DNA of 29,025 nt, taken from contig DEUU01000205.1 of assembly GCA_002362735.1 (NCBI GenBank), positions 1 to 29,025 on the forward strand, written 5' to 3'. This document shows, in pieces, positions 7,445-14,563 of the stretch. The notes below the pieces were generated by a model. It ran no database searches. It had not been told where the DNA came from and worked only from the letters and a program-made list of their open reading frames with translations. Numbering within the stretch: the first letter of the stretch is position 1; every line of letters begins with the position of its first letter. A program made the position numbers and the translations under genes. The DNA comes from Dehalococcoidia bacterium UBA3254 (GTDB taxonomy: Bacteria; Chloroflexota; Dehalococcoidia; Dehalococcoidales; UBA3254).

Positions 7445-7819
7445 CTATTCTTTTATGGTGATCAGGTCTTTTATTTTATTAAAAGTGGACTGGCTGATAC
7501 CCGGCACCATGGTCAGGTCACTGATATTCTGGAAAGGACCATTTTGTGATCGATAGTCGATAATAGCGCGGGCTCTCACCTCTCCAATATCGGGCAAAGA
7601 CTCGAGCAGCCAGAGGTCTGCCCGGTTAATATCTATTTTTTGAGAAGAGCTATCAACATTCGCCAGTATTTTCTGAGTCTGAAGAGAGGGAGGCGGAGAA
7701 ATGACCAACGGCTGACCGTTATTATGTCGTAGAAAAATAATGAGACTGCTGGAAATAATGATAGCGATAAGAATAAAGGTGGCTAACAACCAAAACCTGC
7801 TCAGCTTATCTGAAGTCAT
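7445..7819 (-). CDS. comEA: ComEA-like helix-hairpin-helix DNA-binding protein
   Basis: This 124-residue protein has one N-terminal membrane anchor (about 9-30), a short Pro/Ser-rich linker and a C-terminal double helix-hairpin-helix domain. The latter comprises IDINRADLWLLESLPDIG (about 63-80), the stretch after it to NGPF, then ISDLTMVPGIS (about 98-108). This is the DNA-binding module of ComEA, the membrane-anchored receptor that holds incoming double-stranded DNA for ComEC. The SLBB domain found between anchor and HhH in many ComEA proteins is absent; only about 32 residues separate them. GAGGAG stands five bases before the ATG at 7819. comEC follows after 14 bases. The gap to the upstream RCK gene is 67 bases; I could not recognise a convincing promoter there, so read-through from the usp operon is possible. 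Confidence 0.9.
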   Translation of the reverse strand: MTSDKLSRFWLLATFILIAIIISSSLIIFLRHNNGQPLVISPPPSLQTQKILANVDSSSQKIDINRADLWLLESLPDIGEVRARAIIDYRSQNGPFQNISDLTMVPGISQSTFNKIKDLITIKE

Positions 7820-7886
7820 TTTAACTCCTCAAGCCGCAAATCTCTGGTTTGGAACATGTTCAACCGGTAGTCAGGTCAACAGCTGA

Positions 7887-8549
7887 TTATTTGCCTCTCA
7901 AGGCAATCTTAAGCTGTTCTTCCGTATCCATCGGCGTTAAGGCAATAATCTGGTCTCCGGTCTGAATTACAATCTCGGGAGAGGCCATCACGGGTTTTTG
8001 GCCACGGCGAATAATTAAGGTAAGAACACTGCCGGAAGGCAGGGAAATATCTTTAATACGTTGACCTACACTGGTAGAATCTGCTGGAATCTTAATTTCG
8101 ACCAGCTCAACGCCGCGGTCATGCATGGTCAACAGGTGGGTGAGAATATGGGTCGGCACTTCTTGCTGTATGTTTTCCATGATGACGTTAGTGCTGCTCA
8201 CGGTGAAATCGATGCCCATCATCCGGAAGAGGGTTTCATTTTTGGGATTACTGCTGCGAGCGATAGTGCGCGGGACCTTAAATTTATGTTTGGCAACCTG
8301 ACAGGACACCAGGTTATCTTCATCATCACCGGTAACGGCAATTAACATGTCTGCCCTGGCGGTGCCGGCTTCAGCCTGGATGGATGCCTCACATCCATCT
8401 CCAAGGAGGCAAATACTCCCAAGTTCGCTACAAATATATTCCAACCGGCTTCGATCCCTCTCAATGATCAATACCTCATGTCCCTCGGCGAGGAGGGCTT
8501 TGGTTAAATGGTAACCTACTTTACCGCCCCCGATGACGATAATATACAT
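7887..8549 (-). CDS. trkA: TrkA-type RCK protein (RCK_N + RCK_C)
   Basis: The 220-residue protein has an N-terminal Rossmann (RCK_N) domain, with the dinucleotide-binding loop IGGGKVG (6-12), an acidic residue ending the second strand (IIERD) and GDGCE near residue 50. A C-terminal RCK_C domain (about 140-218) includes VELVEIKIPADS and the closing GDQIIALTP strand. Such proteins sit on the cytoplasmic face of a cation channel or transporter and gate it in response to NAD(H), ATP or, through RCK_C, cyclic di-AMP. The start overlaps the stop of the upstream RCK_N-only gene by one base (TGATG), so translation is probably coupled. No TrkH/KtrB pore gene is nearby; the closest transporter is the APC permease three genes upstream. 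Two short RCK proteins instead of one long TrkA suggests a hetero-oligomeric ring (inference). Confidence 0.9.
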   Translation of the reverse strand: MYIIVIGGGKVGYHLTKALLAEGHEVLIIERDRSRLEYICSELGSICLLGDGCEASIQAEAGTARADMLIAVTGDDEDNLVSCQVAKHKFKVPRTIARSSNPKNETLFRMMGIDFTVSSTNVIMENIQQEVPTHILTHLLTMHDRGVELVEIKIPADSTSVGQRIKDISLPSGSVLTLIIRRGQKPVMASPEIVIQTGDQIIALTPMDTEEQLKIALRGK

Positions 8550-8956
8550 CAGAAACCTCGATTGATCAGATTATCTTTTAATAGTTGAGCAAAGATGATC
8601 GTCGGACTAAAAGCTTCCAGTCCCAGATTATTATAGAGCTCTCTTCTCAGCGGGTCATAAATTCTGAGGAGGACCTTGGGCACCTTAAATATGTGTTTGG
8701 AAATTTGAGACGCCATGATGTTACGGTTATCGCCCTGGGTTACCGCCACAAAAGCATCTGCATTCTCTATTCCAGCTTTCTTGAGAGTCTCATCATTAGT
8801 GCCGTCGCCCACTAGCGCGGTACCCTTAAAATCCGGAGGAAGGCGCCTGAAACTATAGTCATTGATATCCAGAATCGTGACTTGATGGCCGTCTGCATCC
8901 AGAGACGCAGCCAATTGAGCACCGGTCCTTCCACAGCCCATAATAACAACTTTCAT
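8549..8956 (-). CDS. RCK_N-only (TrkA-N) NAD-binding regulator
   Basis: This 135-residue protein is a single Rossmann domain with GCGRTG (7-12), the VTILDIND strand end that normally binds the ribose hydroxyls, and VGDGTNDETL near 48-57. It stops just after the crossover helix and lacks any RCK_C ligand domain. It is therefore half the size of the partner encoded directly downstream, whose ATG overlaps its TGA by one base. The likely role is to pair with that partner in a nucleotide-sensing ring controlling ion or solute transport. GGGGCGG stands about five bases before the ATG, and the usp gene ends 12 bases upstream, so usp and both RCK genes form a tight operon. The protein ends cleanly at INRGF with no sign of a frameshift into a lost RCK_C domain. 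Confidence 0.87.
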   Translation of the reverse strand: MKVVIMGCGRTGAQLAASLDADGHQVTILDINDYSFRRLPPDFKGTALVGDGTNDETLKKAGIENADAFVAVTQGDNRNIMASQISKHIFKVPKVLLRIYDPLRRELYNNLGLEAFSPTIIFAQLLKDNLINRGF

Positions 8957-8968
8957 ACAACCGCCCCA

Positions 8969-9415
8969 TTACTGATTATATTGAGAAAACAGCATGACTT
9001 CACAGGGAGCATTTTTTAAAACATAGGGTACTATGTTCCCCAAACTGAATTGCCCGAAACGCCGCTGGTATCTAACTCCCATCAATATTAAATCGATTTT
9101 TCTTTCCACGGCTTCATCGATGATGGTAGGGGCTATTTCGCGCGCCTGCAATAGATCGGTTTCAAGCCGATAATCTTCGGATTCAGCTATTTTTTCCATC
9201 TGGTCAAGGAGCTCTTCCGCTCTTCTTGTTTCAGACTCTATCTCAGCTTCCAACGGCAGTGAACGTTTTATAGTAATAACATACATGGCGTAAAGCTTGC
9301 TTTTATCTCTTTTGGCTATCCAGCACGCCATCTTAATGGTATCAATATCTGCGTCGGTACCGGTAACGGGAACGAGAATACGATGAAAGACCTGTTTTTT
9401 TCTCTGGTCACTCAT
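8969..9415 (-). CDS. Universal stress protein (UspA family)
   Basis: The 148-residue protein has the UspA fold signature: HRILVPVTGTDADIDTIKMA at the N-terminus (11-30), a central AYVITIKR-type strand, and IDLILMGVRYQRRFG...SLGNIVPYVLKNAPCEVMLF at the C-terminus (107-143). The usual ATP-binding motif G-2X-G-9X-G-S/T is degenerate: Gly113 lacks the partner glycine three residues later, and the closing G-S/T is Gly126-Asn127. ATP binding may be altered or lost. It lies between an APC permease and two RCK proteins, and USP domains are often fused to or encoded beside transporters, so a transporter-regulating role is plausible. There is no Shine-Dalgarno sequence; the -10 box TATAAT ends 12 bases before the ATG, implying an almost leaderless message. 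First gene of the usp-RCK-RCK operon. Confidence 0.88.
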   Translation of the reverse strand: MSDQRKKQVFHRILVPVTGTDADIDTIKMACWIAKRDKSKLYAMYVITIKRSLPLEAEIESETRRAEELLDQMEKIAESEDYRLETDLLQAREIAPTIIDEAVERKIDLILMGVRYQRRFGQFSLGNIVPYVLKNAPCEVMLFSQYNQ

Positions 9416-9427
9416 AAGTAATTACGT

Positions 9428-9457
9428 ATTATAGTCTTATTGAACCAAATTTATCAA
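9428..9457 (-). promoter_or_regulatory. Strong promoter for the usp-RCK-RCK operon
   Basis: Read leftward, TTGATA (9457-9452) is followed after 18 bases by a consensus TATAAT (9433-9428). The ATG of usp is 12 bases further on, so the leader would be about five bases and no Shine-Dalgarno sequence fits in it. Confidence 0.7.
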
Positions 9458-9522
9458 TAGCCAACAATATTTAAACTCGGAGAAACCGCTGACAGATCTT
9501 TAATCGTATTTGAAAACGGTGA

Positions 9523-10953
9523 CTATAACTTTGTGATGTGACCCAGGCGCCGGTAGATAAAGTACAAAATAAGTCCAACGCCCATCCAGGTTATCCCTAC
9601 CCAGCGACTATACGGTTGAGTAATGATGATGATCACCCAGACCGCGGCAGTGCAAATGAAACCTAGCATGGCTGTGACCGGCAGATAGTATTTGCCGATT
9701 CTAATATTCCACCTGAGTCTGAAAGGGCGAGGAGTATCCGGTTCTCTGATTCTTAAACTGATGATCGAAGCGTGGGAAAACATGAAAGCCAGAAGTGAGC
9801 CAAAAGCGTACAGCGCACCCACATTTTCAAAAACACCGGGAGAAAAGAAACCCGGAACGAGGATAATAATACCTACGGCGCTGAATAAAAAGATTGATAA
9901 ATAGGGTGTATGAAAAGTACTGTGTATCCGGCTAAAAAACTTAGGAGCCAGTTTGCGCTGGCCAAGCGAAAAGGCGAGGCGAGAAATTCCGATCAGCCCG
10001 GCGTTAGTGGCGATGAGCAGGATAGTCCCAGCGAGAATCCCAACCAGCGGCTTAAGTATATCCGCAAGAAATTGGATCGGGATATTGGCGGCAATTCCGG
10101 CTACCGGATCGCGAGCCCAAACGGTCCCTAAATCCTGTGGAGTCATAGCCAGAAATGAAACCAGGGAAACCCCGGCAAATATGGCCAAAACAGCGAAAAT
10201 CATAAGGATAATAGCGCGAGGCACTCTCTTTTCAGGAAGACGAGTCTCTTCAGACATTTGAGAGGCGGTTTCAATTCCGGTATAAGCGATAGACGCCAGA
10301 GCGATGCCCAAAACCAGTTTTTCCGGGGACGGCCAGTTATCAATGATACGATGAATCAATACCCCGGGATTATAAAGAAGAATAAATCCGATCACCACTA
10401 GGGTGATCTGAGTGGTGATATCCAGAATCGCCGCACCAATATTAATGATGGATGTTTCCTGCACTCCGATGATATTAATAAGCATTAACAACAGGATAAT
10501 ACCCATCGCTACAGCTGTACCTATCTCAGGCGAGTCCTTAAGCGGCGACCAAAACAAGCCCAGGTAAGGTGGTATGGTAAATGCAGACATAGAGATAGTC
10601 GCGATATAACTGAGCATCAAAGCCCACCCCGCGGCAAATCCCGTGGCCTTATTGAATCCGCGAATAGCGAAACTGGCAGAACCTCCGGCTTCAGGCAGCA
10701 TAGAAGTTCCTTCGGCATAAGTTAGAGCGGTAAAAATAAACAGGACACCGGCAATCCCAAGAGCTACAGGAGTGGCTCCCACCGCAGCCAGGGCAACAAT
10801 GCCCAGTGCATAATAGATAGAAGAGCCAACATTTCCATAGCCGGCACTGAAAACGGCCGCAACTCCCAGAACTCTTTTCAGCCGGTGAAGCCGCAAACGG
10901 TGGGGATGAATAATTCGGTCACCCGGTTTCCTTCGCCAACCATTGTCCATCAT
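9523..10953 (-). CDS. APC-superfamily permease (amino acid or cation transporter)
   Basis: This 476-residue integral membrane protein has a basic N-terminal tail of about 27 residues followed by roughly 12 predicted spans. The first span carries GYGNVGSSIYYALG (about 38-51), the broken-helix substrate-binding segment of APC/LeuT-fold transporters. PEAGGSASFA (about 87-96) and a conserved GIETASQMSEETRLPEKRVP stretch (about 226-245, span 6 and the following loop) also fit. The family carries amino acids, polyamines or, in KimA, potassium; the substrate cannot be assigned from sequence. The protein ends just after the last span, without the soluble C-terminal USP-like domain of KimA and many archaeal homologues; a separate USP gene follows. 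It has its own promoter and a short leader. The first of two adjacent ATG codons was taken as start. Confidence 0.9.
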   Translation of the reverse strand: MMDNGWRRKPGDRIIHPHRLRLHRLKRVLGVAAVFSAGYGNVGSSIYYALGIVALAAVGATPVALGIAGVLFIFTALTYAEGTSMLPEAGGSASFAIRGFNKATGFAAGWALMLSYIATISMSAFTIPPYLGLFWSPLKDSPEIGTAVAMGIILLLMLINIIGVQETSIINIGAAILDITTQITLVVIGFILLYNPGVLIHRIIDNWPSPEKLVLGIALASIAYTGIETASQMSEETRLPEKRVPRAIILMIFAVLAIFAGVSLVSFLAMTPQDLGTVWARDPVAGIAANIPIQFLADILKPLVGILAGTILLIATNAGLIGISRLAFSLGQRKLAPKFFSRIHSTFHTPYLSIFLFSAVGIIILVPGFFSPGVFENVGALYAFGSLLAFMFSHASIISLRIREPDTPRPFRLRWNIRIGKYYLPVTAMLGFICTAAVWVIIIITQPYSRWVGITWMGVGLILYFIYRRLGHITKL

Positions 10954-11000
10954 CTATTATTTTATCCAACTACCCCATCATATGGATGATAAGCTGAAGT

Positions 11001-11029
11001 ATTCTATGCTCTGTACGATTTATTGTCAA
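11001..11029 (-). promoter_or_regulatory. Promoter for the APC permease, with a flanking inverted repeat
   Basis: Read leftward, a perfect TTGACA (11029-11024), a 17-base spacer and TAGAAT (11006-11001). The ATG at 10953 lies about 40 bases after the predicted start. The -35 box sits in the middle of an inverted repeat, ACGATT (11015-11020) and AATCGT (11037-11042), which could be a repressor site; the arms are only six bases, so this is weak. Confidence 0.65.
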
Positions 11030-11055
11030 CCATCGTAATCGTCAAGTAGGCAAGG

Positions 11056-11089
11056 CAAAAAAACAAGAGCCTGCCAGTAGCAGGCTCTT
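11056..11089 (-). terminator. Rho-independent terminator of the nfnA-nfnB operon
   Basis: A perfect 10-base-pair stem (AAGAGCCTGC / GCAGGCTCTT, 11065-11089) with a 5-base loop. On the minus strand it is followed by a G then seven T residues (11063-11057), 28 bases after the end of the leftward gene at 11117. Confidence 0.88.
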
Positions 11090-11116
11090 AAAATTACAGG
11101 GGATCAAATTGGAGTT

Positions 11117-12514
11117 TCATCCTTTTAAAATTGCATTAATGTCCGCGGCAGCGCGTTTTCCGGCTCCCATGGCACTGATAACGGTGGCTGAGCCGGTCAC
11201 AATATCTCCTCCTGCCCAGACCAGATTTTTAAGGGTTTTACCAGTCATTTCATCCGTAACAACAGTACCATGATTTGTGGTCTTCAGACCCTGGGTGGTT
11301 GCCGCGATAAGCGGGTTGGGCGTTGTCCCCAGGGCTATTATTACCACATCAACGTCCAAAACAAATTCACTGCCGGGTTTGACGATGGGACGCCGCCGAC
11401 CGCTTTCATCCGGTTCACCCAACATCATCTCATAGCATTCTACAGATTTGACTGAACCCTTTTCATTGCCAATAAACCTCTTAGGGTTAGTTAAAAGCCT
11501 TAAGATTATTCCTTCCTCTTTGGCATTTTCCAATTCTTCTCGGCGGGCTGGCATTTCAGCTTCAGAACGACGATAAATGATGAAGACTTCTTCTGCACCA
11601 AGACGAAGAGCACATCTGGCAGAATCCATAGCCACGTTCCCGCCGCCAATTACGGCGACGTGTTTACCTACTTTGACAGGAGTGTCATACTCCGGGAATT
11701 TATAGGCTTTCATCAAATTGACACGGGTCAAGAACTCATTAGCCGAATAAATGCCATTCAGATTTTCTCCGGGGATGTTCATAAACATGGGAAGTCCGGC
11801 ACCGGTGCCGAGAAACACTGCATCATAACTTCTACTGAGAAGTTCGTCGATAGAATGTAATCTGCCGACGATTGAATCAAGGTTGACCTCAACTCCGAGT
11901 GATTTAACATAATCTATCTCATTTTGTACAATGGCTTTAGGAAGTCTAAACTCCGGGATGCCGTACATCAAGACACCACCTGCAACATGCAGTGCTTCGA
12001 ACATCGTTACTTTAAATCCGGTCTTAGCCAAATCAGCTGCCGCCGTTAAGCCAGCCGGGCCAGTGCCGACAATAGCTACGCGTTTTCCATTTGGAGGTGG
12101 GAGTTCCACCGCTCCGTCCAGTTTGTCCTGATGAGAGCGTTCCCAATCAGCGACAAATCTTTCCAGGCGACCGATAGCAACCGGTGCCTCCTGCTTTGCG
12201 AGAGTACAAGTAGATTCACATTGTGATTCCTGCGGACAGACCCTCCCACAAATACCGGGCAACGCATTTTTAGATTTCAAGATTTTGACCGCTTGAGGTA
12301 AATTTTCTTCACGAAGCGCTTTTATGAATTCCGGAATAGGGACTTCGACCGGACAGCCTGAAGTGCAGTTTCTTTTCTTGCATTGAATACACCGTTTAGA
12401 TTCTTGCAAGGCTTCATCTAAACTATAACCAAGAGCTACTTCATTAAAATTTTTTGCTCTGACTTTGGGGTCCTGCCGGGGCATTTCTATGCGGTTTAAA
12501 TCTAATTTCGCCAT
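11117..12514 (-). CDS. nfnB: NfnB-like / glutamate-synthase-small-subunit-like FAD, NADP and iron-sulfur oxidoreductase
   Basis: The 465-residue protein carries eight cysteines for two [4Fe-4S] clusters near its N-terminus: Cys42, 45, 50, 54 (CIQCKKRNCTSGCP) and Cys89, 93, 99, 103 (CGRVCPQESQCESTC). An FAD-binding loop, VAIVGTGPAGL, lies at 147-157. A second dinucleotide loop, VIGGGNVAMDSAR (about 276-288), is the NAD(P)H site of GltD-type enzymes, and the C-terminal GGDIVTG closes the FAD domain. With the nfnA-like gene 9 bases upstream, the pair fits NADH-dependent ferredoxin:NADP oxidoreductase, which bifurcates electrons between NADPH, NAD and ferredoxin, or sulfide dehydrogenase SudAB, which has the same architecture. 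No glutamate synthase large subunit is adjacent, so a glutamate synthase role is less likely. A Shine-Dalgarno GGAGC precedes the ATG, and a strong terminator follows. Confidence 0.87.
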   Translation of the reverse strand: MAKLDLNRIEMPRQDPKVRAKNFNEVALGYSLDEALQESKRCIQCKKRNCTSGCPVEVPIPEFIKALREENLPQAVKILKSKNALPGICGRVCPQESQCESTCTLAKQEAPVAIGRLERFVADWERSHQDKLDGAVELPPPNGKRVAIVGTGPAGLTAAADLAKTGFKVTMFEALHVAGGVLMYGIPEFRLPKAIVQNEIDYVKSLGVEVNLDSIVGRLHSIDELLSRSYDAVFLGTGAGLPMFMNIPGENLNGIYSANEFLTRVNLMKAYKFPEYDTPVKVGKHVAVIGGGNVAMDSARCALRLGAEEVFIIYRRSEAEMPARREELENAKEEGIILRLLTNPKRFIGNEKGSVKSVECYEMMLGEPDESGRRRPIVKPGSEFVLDVDVVIIALGTTPNPLIAATTQGLKTTNHGTVVTDEMTGKTLKNLVWAGGDIVTGSATVISAMGAGKRAAADINAILKG

Positions 12515-12523
12515 ATTGCTCCT

Positions 12524-13357
12524 TTATTTTCGAGTGCACTGACATTGCCACTGTTCAAGAGAACGCTTTTCTTCATCAGCGTAGGCACGTGAGCGAACGG
12601 TCATCAAATCCCAATCTACCTGGTGACCATCAAAATCTGGACCATCCACACAGGCAAAACGCGTTGCTCCGCCCACGGAAACCCGGCAGCAGCCGCACAT
12701 TCCGGTCCCGTCCACCATTAATGGATTAAGACTGACGATAGTCCTTACTCCAAATGGTTGGGTAGTCAGGCAGCAATATTTCATCATAGGAAGAGGCCCA
12801 ATGGCTATAACCTGATCCACTTTCTTCGAAGCGAGAATTTCTTTTAATGGTTCAGTTACCAGACCCTTCCGGCCAAAAGTGCCATCATCGGTGGTAACTA
12901 CCAGTTCATCGCAATTTTGATTGAGTTCGTGGTTCCAGAACAGGAGATCCTTACTTCGAGCTCCCATAATTCCGATAACTTTATTTCCTACCTGTTTTAA
13001 TGCTCTGGCAATGGGGGTGATCGGAGCCACTCCGATGCCTCCACCAACACAGACGATAGTCCCGTAGTTAGCGATATGAGTCGGTATACCTAAAGGGCCG
13101 ACAAAATCAGTAATTGAATCTCCAGAATTTAAGCGAGCTAAACGGCAAGTTGTGGCTCCAGCTTCTTGAAACACAATGGTGACAGTCCCGGCTTCGATTT
13201 CCCAGTCGGCAAAGGTAAGGGGGATTCTCTCTCCTTTTTCGTCTATGCGTATGATGACAAACTGGCCGGGATGAGCTTTTTTCGCCACTTCAGGAGCTTC
13301 TATTTTGAAAAGATGAACAGAGGGCGCCAGATCCTGCCGGTATGTTATTTTATACAC
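12524..13357 (-). CDS. nfnA: NfnA / SudB-like FAD and [2Fe-2S] subunit
   Basis: The 277-residue protein resembles the ferredoxin-NADP reductase/dihydroorotate dehydrogenase electron-transfer family. The N-terminal FAD barrel contains HPGQFVIIRI (29-38) and RIPLTFAD (44-51). The NAD-binding domain has CVGGGIGVAPITPIARAL (103-120). The C-terminal [2Fe-2S] site comprises Asp216, Cys221, Cys224 and Cys236 (DGTGMCGCCR...FAC); an Asp plus three Cys is how this cluster is held in known NfnA. Cys223 is an extra residue within the motif, and the tail ends CQC. It is co-transcribed with nfnB, 9 bases downstream. The start is a GTG, fixed by AAGGAG seven bases upstream. Location is cytoplasmic. SudB of sulfide dehydrogenase would look the same. 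Confidence 0.87.
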   Translation of the reverse strand: MYKITYRQDLAPSVHLFKIEAPEVAKKAHPGQFVIIRIDEKGERIPLTFADWEIEAGTVTIVFQEAGATTCRLARLNSGDSITDFVGPLGIPTHIANYGTIVCVGGGIGVAPITPIARALKQVGNKVIGIMGARSKDLLFWNHELNQNCDELVVTTDDGTFGRKGLVTEPLKEILASKKVDQVIAIGPLPMMKYCCLTTQPFGVRTIVSLNPLMVDGTGMCGCCRVSVGGATRFACVDGPDFDGHQVDWDLMTVRSRAYADEEKRSLEQWQCQCTRK

Positions 13358-13364
13358 CTGCTAT

Positions 13365-13370
13365 CTCCTT
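13365..13370 (-). promoter_or_regulatory. Ribosome binding site fixing the GTG start of nfnA
   Basis: AAGGAG on the minus strand, seven bases before GTG at 13357-13355. No ATG competes nearby. Confidence 0.75.
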
Positions 13371-13598
13371 AGATATGACTAATCTTATAATAATTTAACA
13401 TTAATCACTCTAATGCTCAAGTAAATATAACTAACACGAATATCGTATATAAATTATAGATAGTTGCCTTATTATAGAGAAAAGTATTAATATATTAACA
13501 AAATGGGCGCTAACGCGGCTGAAACGAAGCAATTTATTCCTGAGATATCTCTTAAAAGCCGCAAGAATGAATAAAATTTAGAGTTGTGAGGTGGAAAT
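13371..13598. promoter_or_regulatory. Divergent AT-rich regulatory region between nfnA and remA
   Basis: This gap separates the leftward and rightward halves of the window. Leftward, TTGAGC (13420-13415), 17 bases, TAAATT (13397-13392) is a possible promoter for nfnA. Rightward, TTGCCT (13464-13469) with TTAATA/TAATAT 17-18 bases on could serve remA, giving a leader of about 100 bases. Several other A/T hexamers could substitute, so neither call is firm. No hairpin, terminator or coding stretch was seen. Confidence 0.35.
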
Positions 13599-13880
13599 AT
13601 GTCGATCGAGTTGGTACATGTCGGGTTTGATAATTTTCTGGCCGTAAATCGGATTATAGCAATAGCTTCGCCTACTTCTACAAATATTAAACGTGCAATC
13701 AAAGAGGCAACTTCCAAGGGAGTGTTGATCGATATGACTCACGGCCGTAAAACCAGAGCCGCCATTTTTACGGATAACGGACATATTTTTCTCACCTCAA
13801 GAGCACCCGAAATCATTGCCGGACGACTGCAAGTCAGTCACGTAGGATCCCTACTCAAACCTGAACAGGACGAGGAATAG
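13599..13880 (+). CDS. remA: RemA-like DUF370 regulatory protein
   Basis: The 93-residue protein matches the DUF370/RemA family throughout: an N-terminal ELVHVGFDNFLAVNRIIAI (4-22), the SPTSTNIKRAIKEA helix (24-37), a GVLIDMTHGRKTRAAIF core (41-57), and LTSRAPEIIAGRL near 66-78. In Bacillus subtilis RemA binds DNA and activates biofilm-matrix and osmoprotection genes; the basic Arg-rich loops that contact DNA are present here. Its targets in this organism are unknown. It is immediately followed by gmk after 22 bases, an arrangement also seen in Firmicutes (remA-gmk-rpoZ). GAGGTGG four bases before the ATG is a clear Shine-Dalgarno sequence. The tail is acidic (EQDEE). Confidence 0.92.
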   Translation: MSIELVHVGFDNFLAVNRIIAIASPTSTNIKRAIKEATSKGVLIDMTHGRKTRAAIFTDNGHIFLTSRAPEIIAGRLQVSHVGSLLKPEQDEE

Positions 13881-13884
13881 AACT

Positions 13885-13890
13885 TATATT
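13885..13890 (+). promoter_or_regulatory. -10-like hexamer directly upstream of gmk
   Basis: TATATT ends 12 bases before the gmk ATG, which has no Shine-Dalgarno sequence. The -35 region is weak (TGAACA, 17 bases upstream). An internal leaderless promoter is possible; reading from remA is the alternative. Confidence 0.35.
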
Positions 13891-13902
13891 TTTCAGAATA
13901 AT

Positions 13903-14511
13903 ATGTGCAATCTGACAACCTCTAATCCTCTGGTAATTGTAATATCCGGTCCTTCAGGCGTAGGCAAAGATGCCATTTTGAATCGCCTGAAAGACCGCGA
14001 TCATTCTTTTGAATTTATCACCACGATGACTACCAGATGCAAGAGACCGAATGAGCGGCATCAGATAGATTACAATTTTGTTTCCAATGAGGAATTTCAG
14101 AAGCTGTTGCATGACGATGGACTGCTGGAAAAAGCGAATGTCTACGGGAACTGGTACGGAGTACCTAAAGAACCGGTAAAACAGGCGCTGGCAAAAGGTA
14201 AAGATATCATCATTAAAGTAGATGTTCAGGGAGCGGCAAATATAAAGAAAATATTGCCGCAGGCGGTATTTGTTTTTATCGTCCCGCCGTCACTCGAAGA
14301 ACTTTCTAACCGGTTGATGCAGCGTTGCACGGAAACCGATTCCGATTTAACTCTAAGACTGAAAACCGCTGAATCCGAAATGCAGCAAATATTTAACTTT
14401 GATTATCTGGTAAATAACCCATGTAACGATATCGAAAGCGCTATTAAAGACATACTTTCCATCGTTACAGCCGAGAAGTGCCGCGTAAACCAAAGGAAAA
14501 TTGAATTATAA
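13903..14511 (+). CDS. gmk: Guanylate kinase
   Basis: The 202-residue protein phosphorylates GMP to GDP with ATP, an essential step of guanine nucleotide synthesis. The P-loop GPSGVGKD lies at 16-23. The GMP-binding block TTRCKRPNERHQIDYNFV (about 43-60) keeps the conserved Arg, Glu, Asp and Tyr, although the glycines normally beside Glu and before the Asp-Tyr are Asn and Ile. YGVP (about 86-89), KVDVQGA (about 106-112) and the ATP-lid arginines in LMQRCTETDSDLTLRL follow. Length is typical. It sits 22 bases after remA. No Shine-Dalgarno is visible before the ATG at 13903; a TATATT hexamer 12 bases upstream hints at a near-leaderless transcript. rpoZ, which commonly follows gmk, is absent; mutS follows instead. 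Confidence 0.95.
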   Translation: MCNLTTSNPLVIVISGPSGVGKDAILNRLKDRDHSFEFITTMTTRCKRPNERHQIDYNFVSNEEFQKLLHDDGLLEKANVYGNWYGVPKEPVKQALAKGKDIIIKVDVQGAANIKKILPQAVFVFIVPPSLEELSNRLMQRCTETDSDLTLRLKTAESEMQQIFNFDYLVNNPCNDIESAIKDILSIVTAEKCRVNQRKIEL

Positions 14512-14524
14512 ATACTGCTGCCAG

Positions 14525-14554
14525 TTGGTTTATTAGCTCAAAATCTTGTAAAAT
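14525..14554 (+). promoter_or_regulatory. Promoter for mutS
   Basis: TTGGTT (14525-14530), an 18-base spacer, then TAAAAT (14549-14554). The ATG is 9 bases further on and has no Shine-Dalgarno, so the message would be leaderless or nearly so. Confidence 0.5.
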
Positions 14555-14563
14555 AGTCTTGAA

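Noticed and set aside
11117..13357. Reading the pair as glutamate synthase
   Set aside because: The large subunit is absent and the partner is a [2Fe-2S] NfnA/SudB-type subunit, so an Nfn or Sud complex fits better.
13358..13598. Possible riboswitch in the long remA leader
   Set aside because: No conserved helices or known aptamer motif could be recognised in this A/T-rich stretch.
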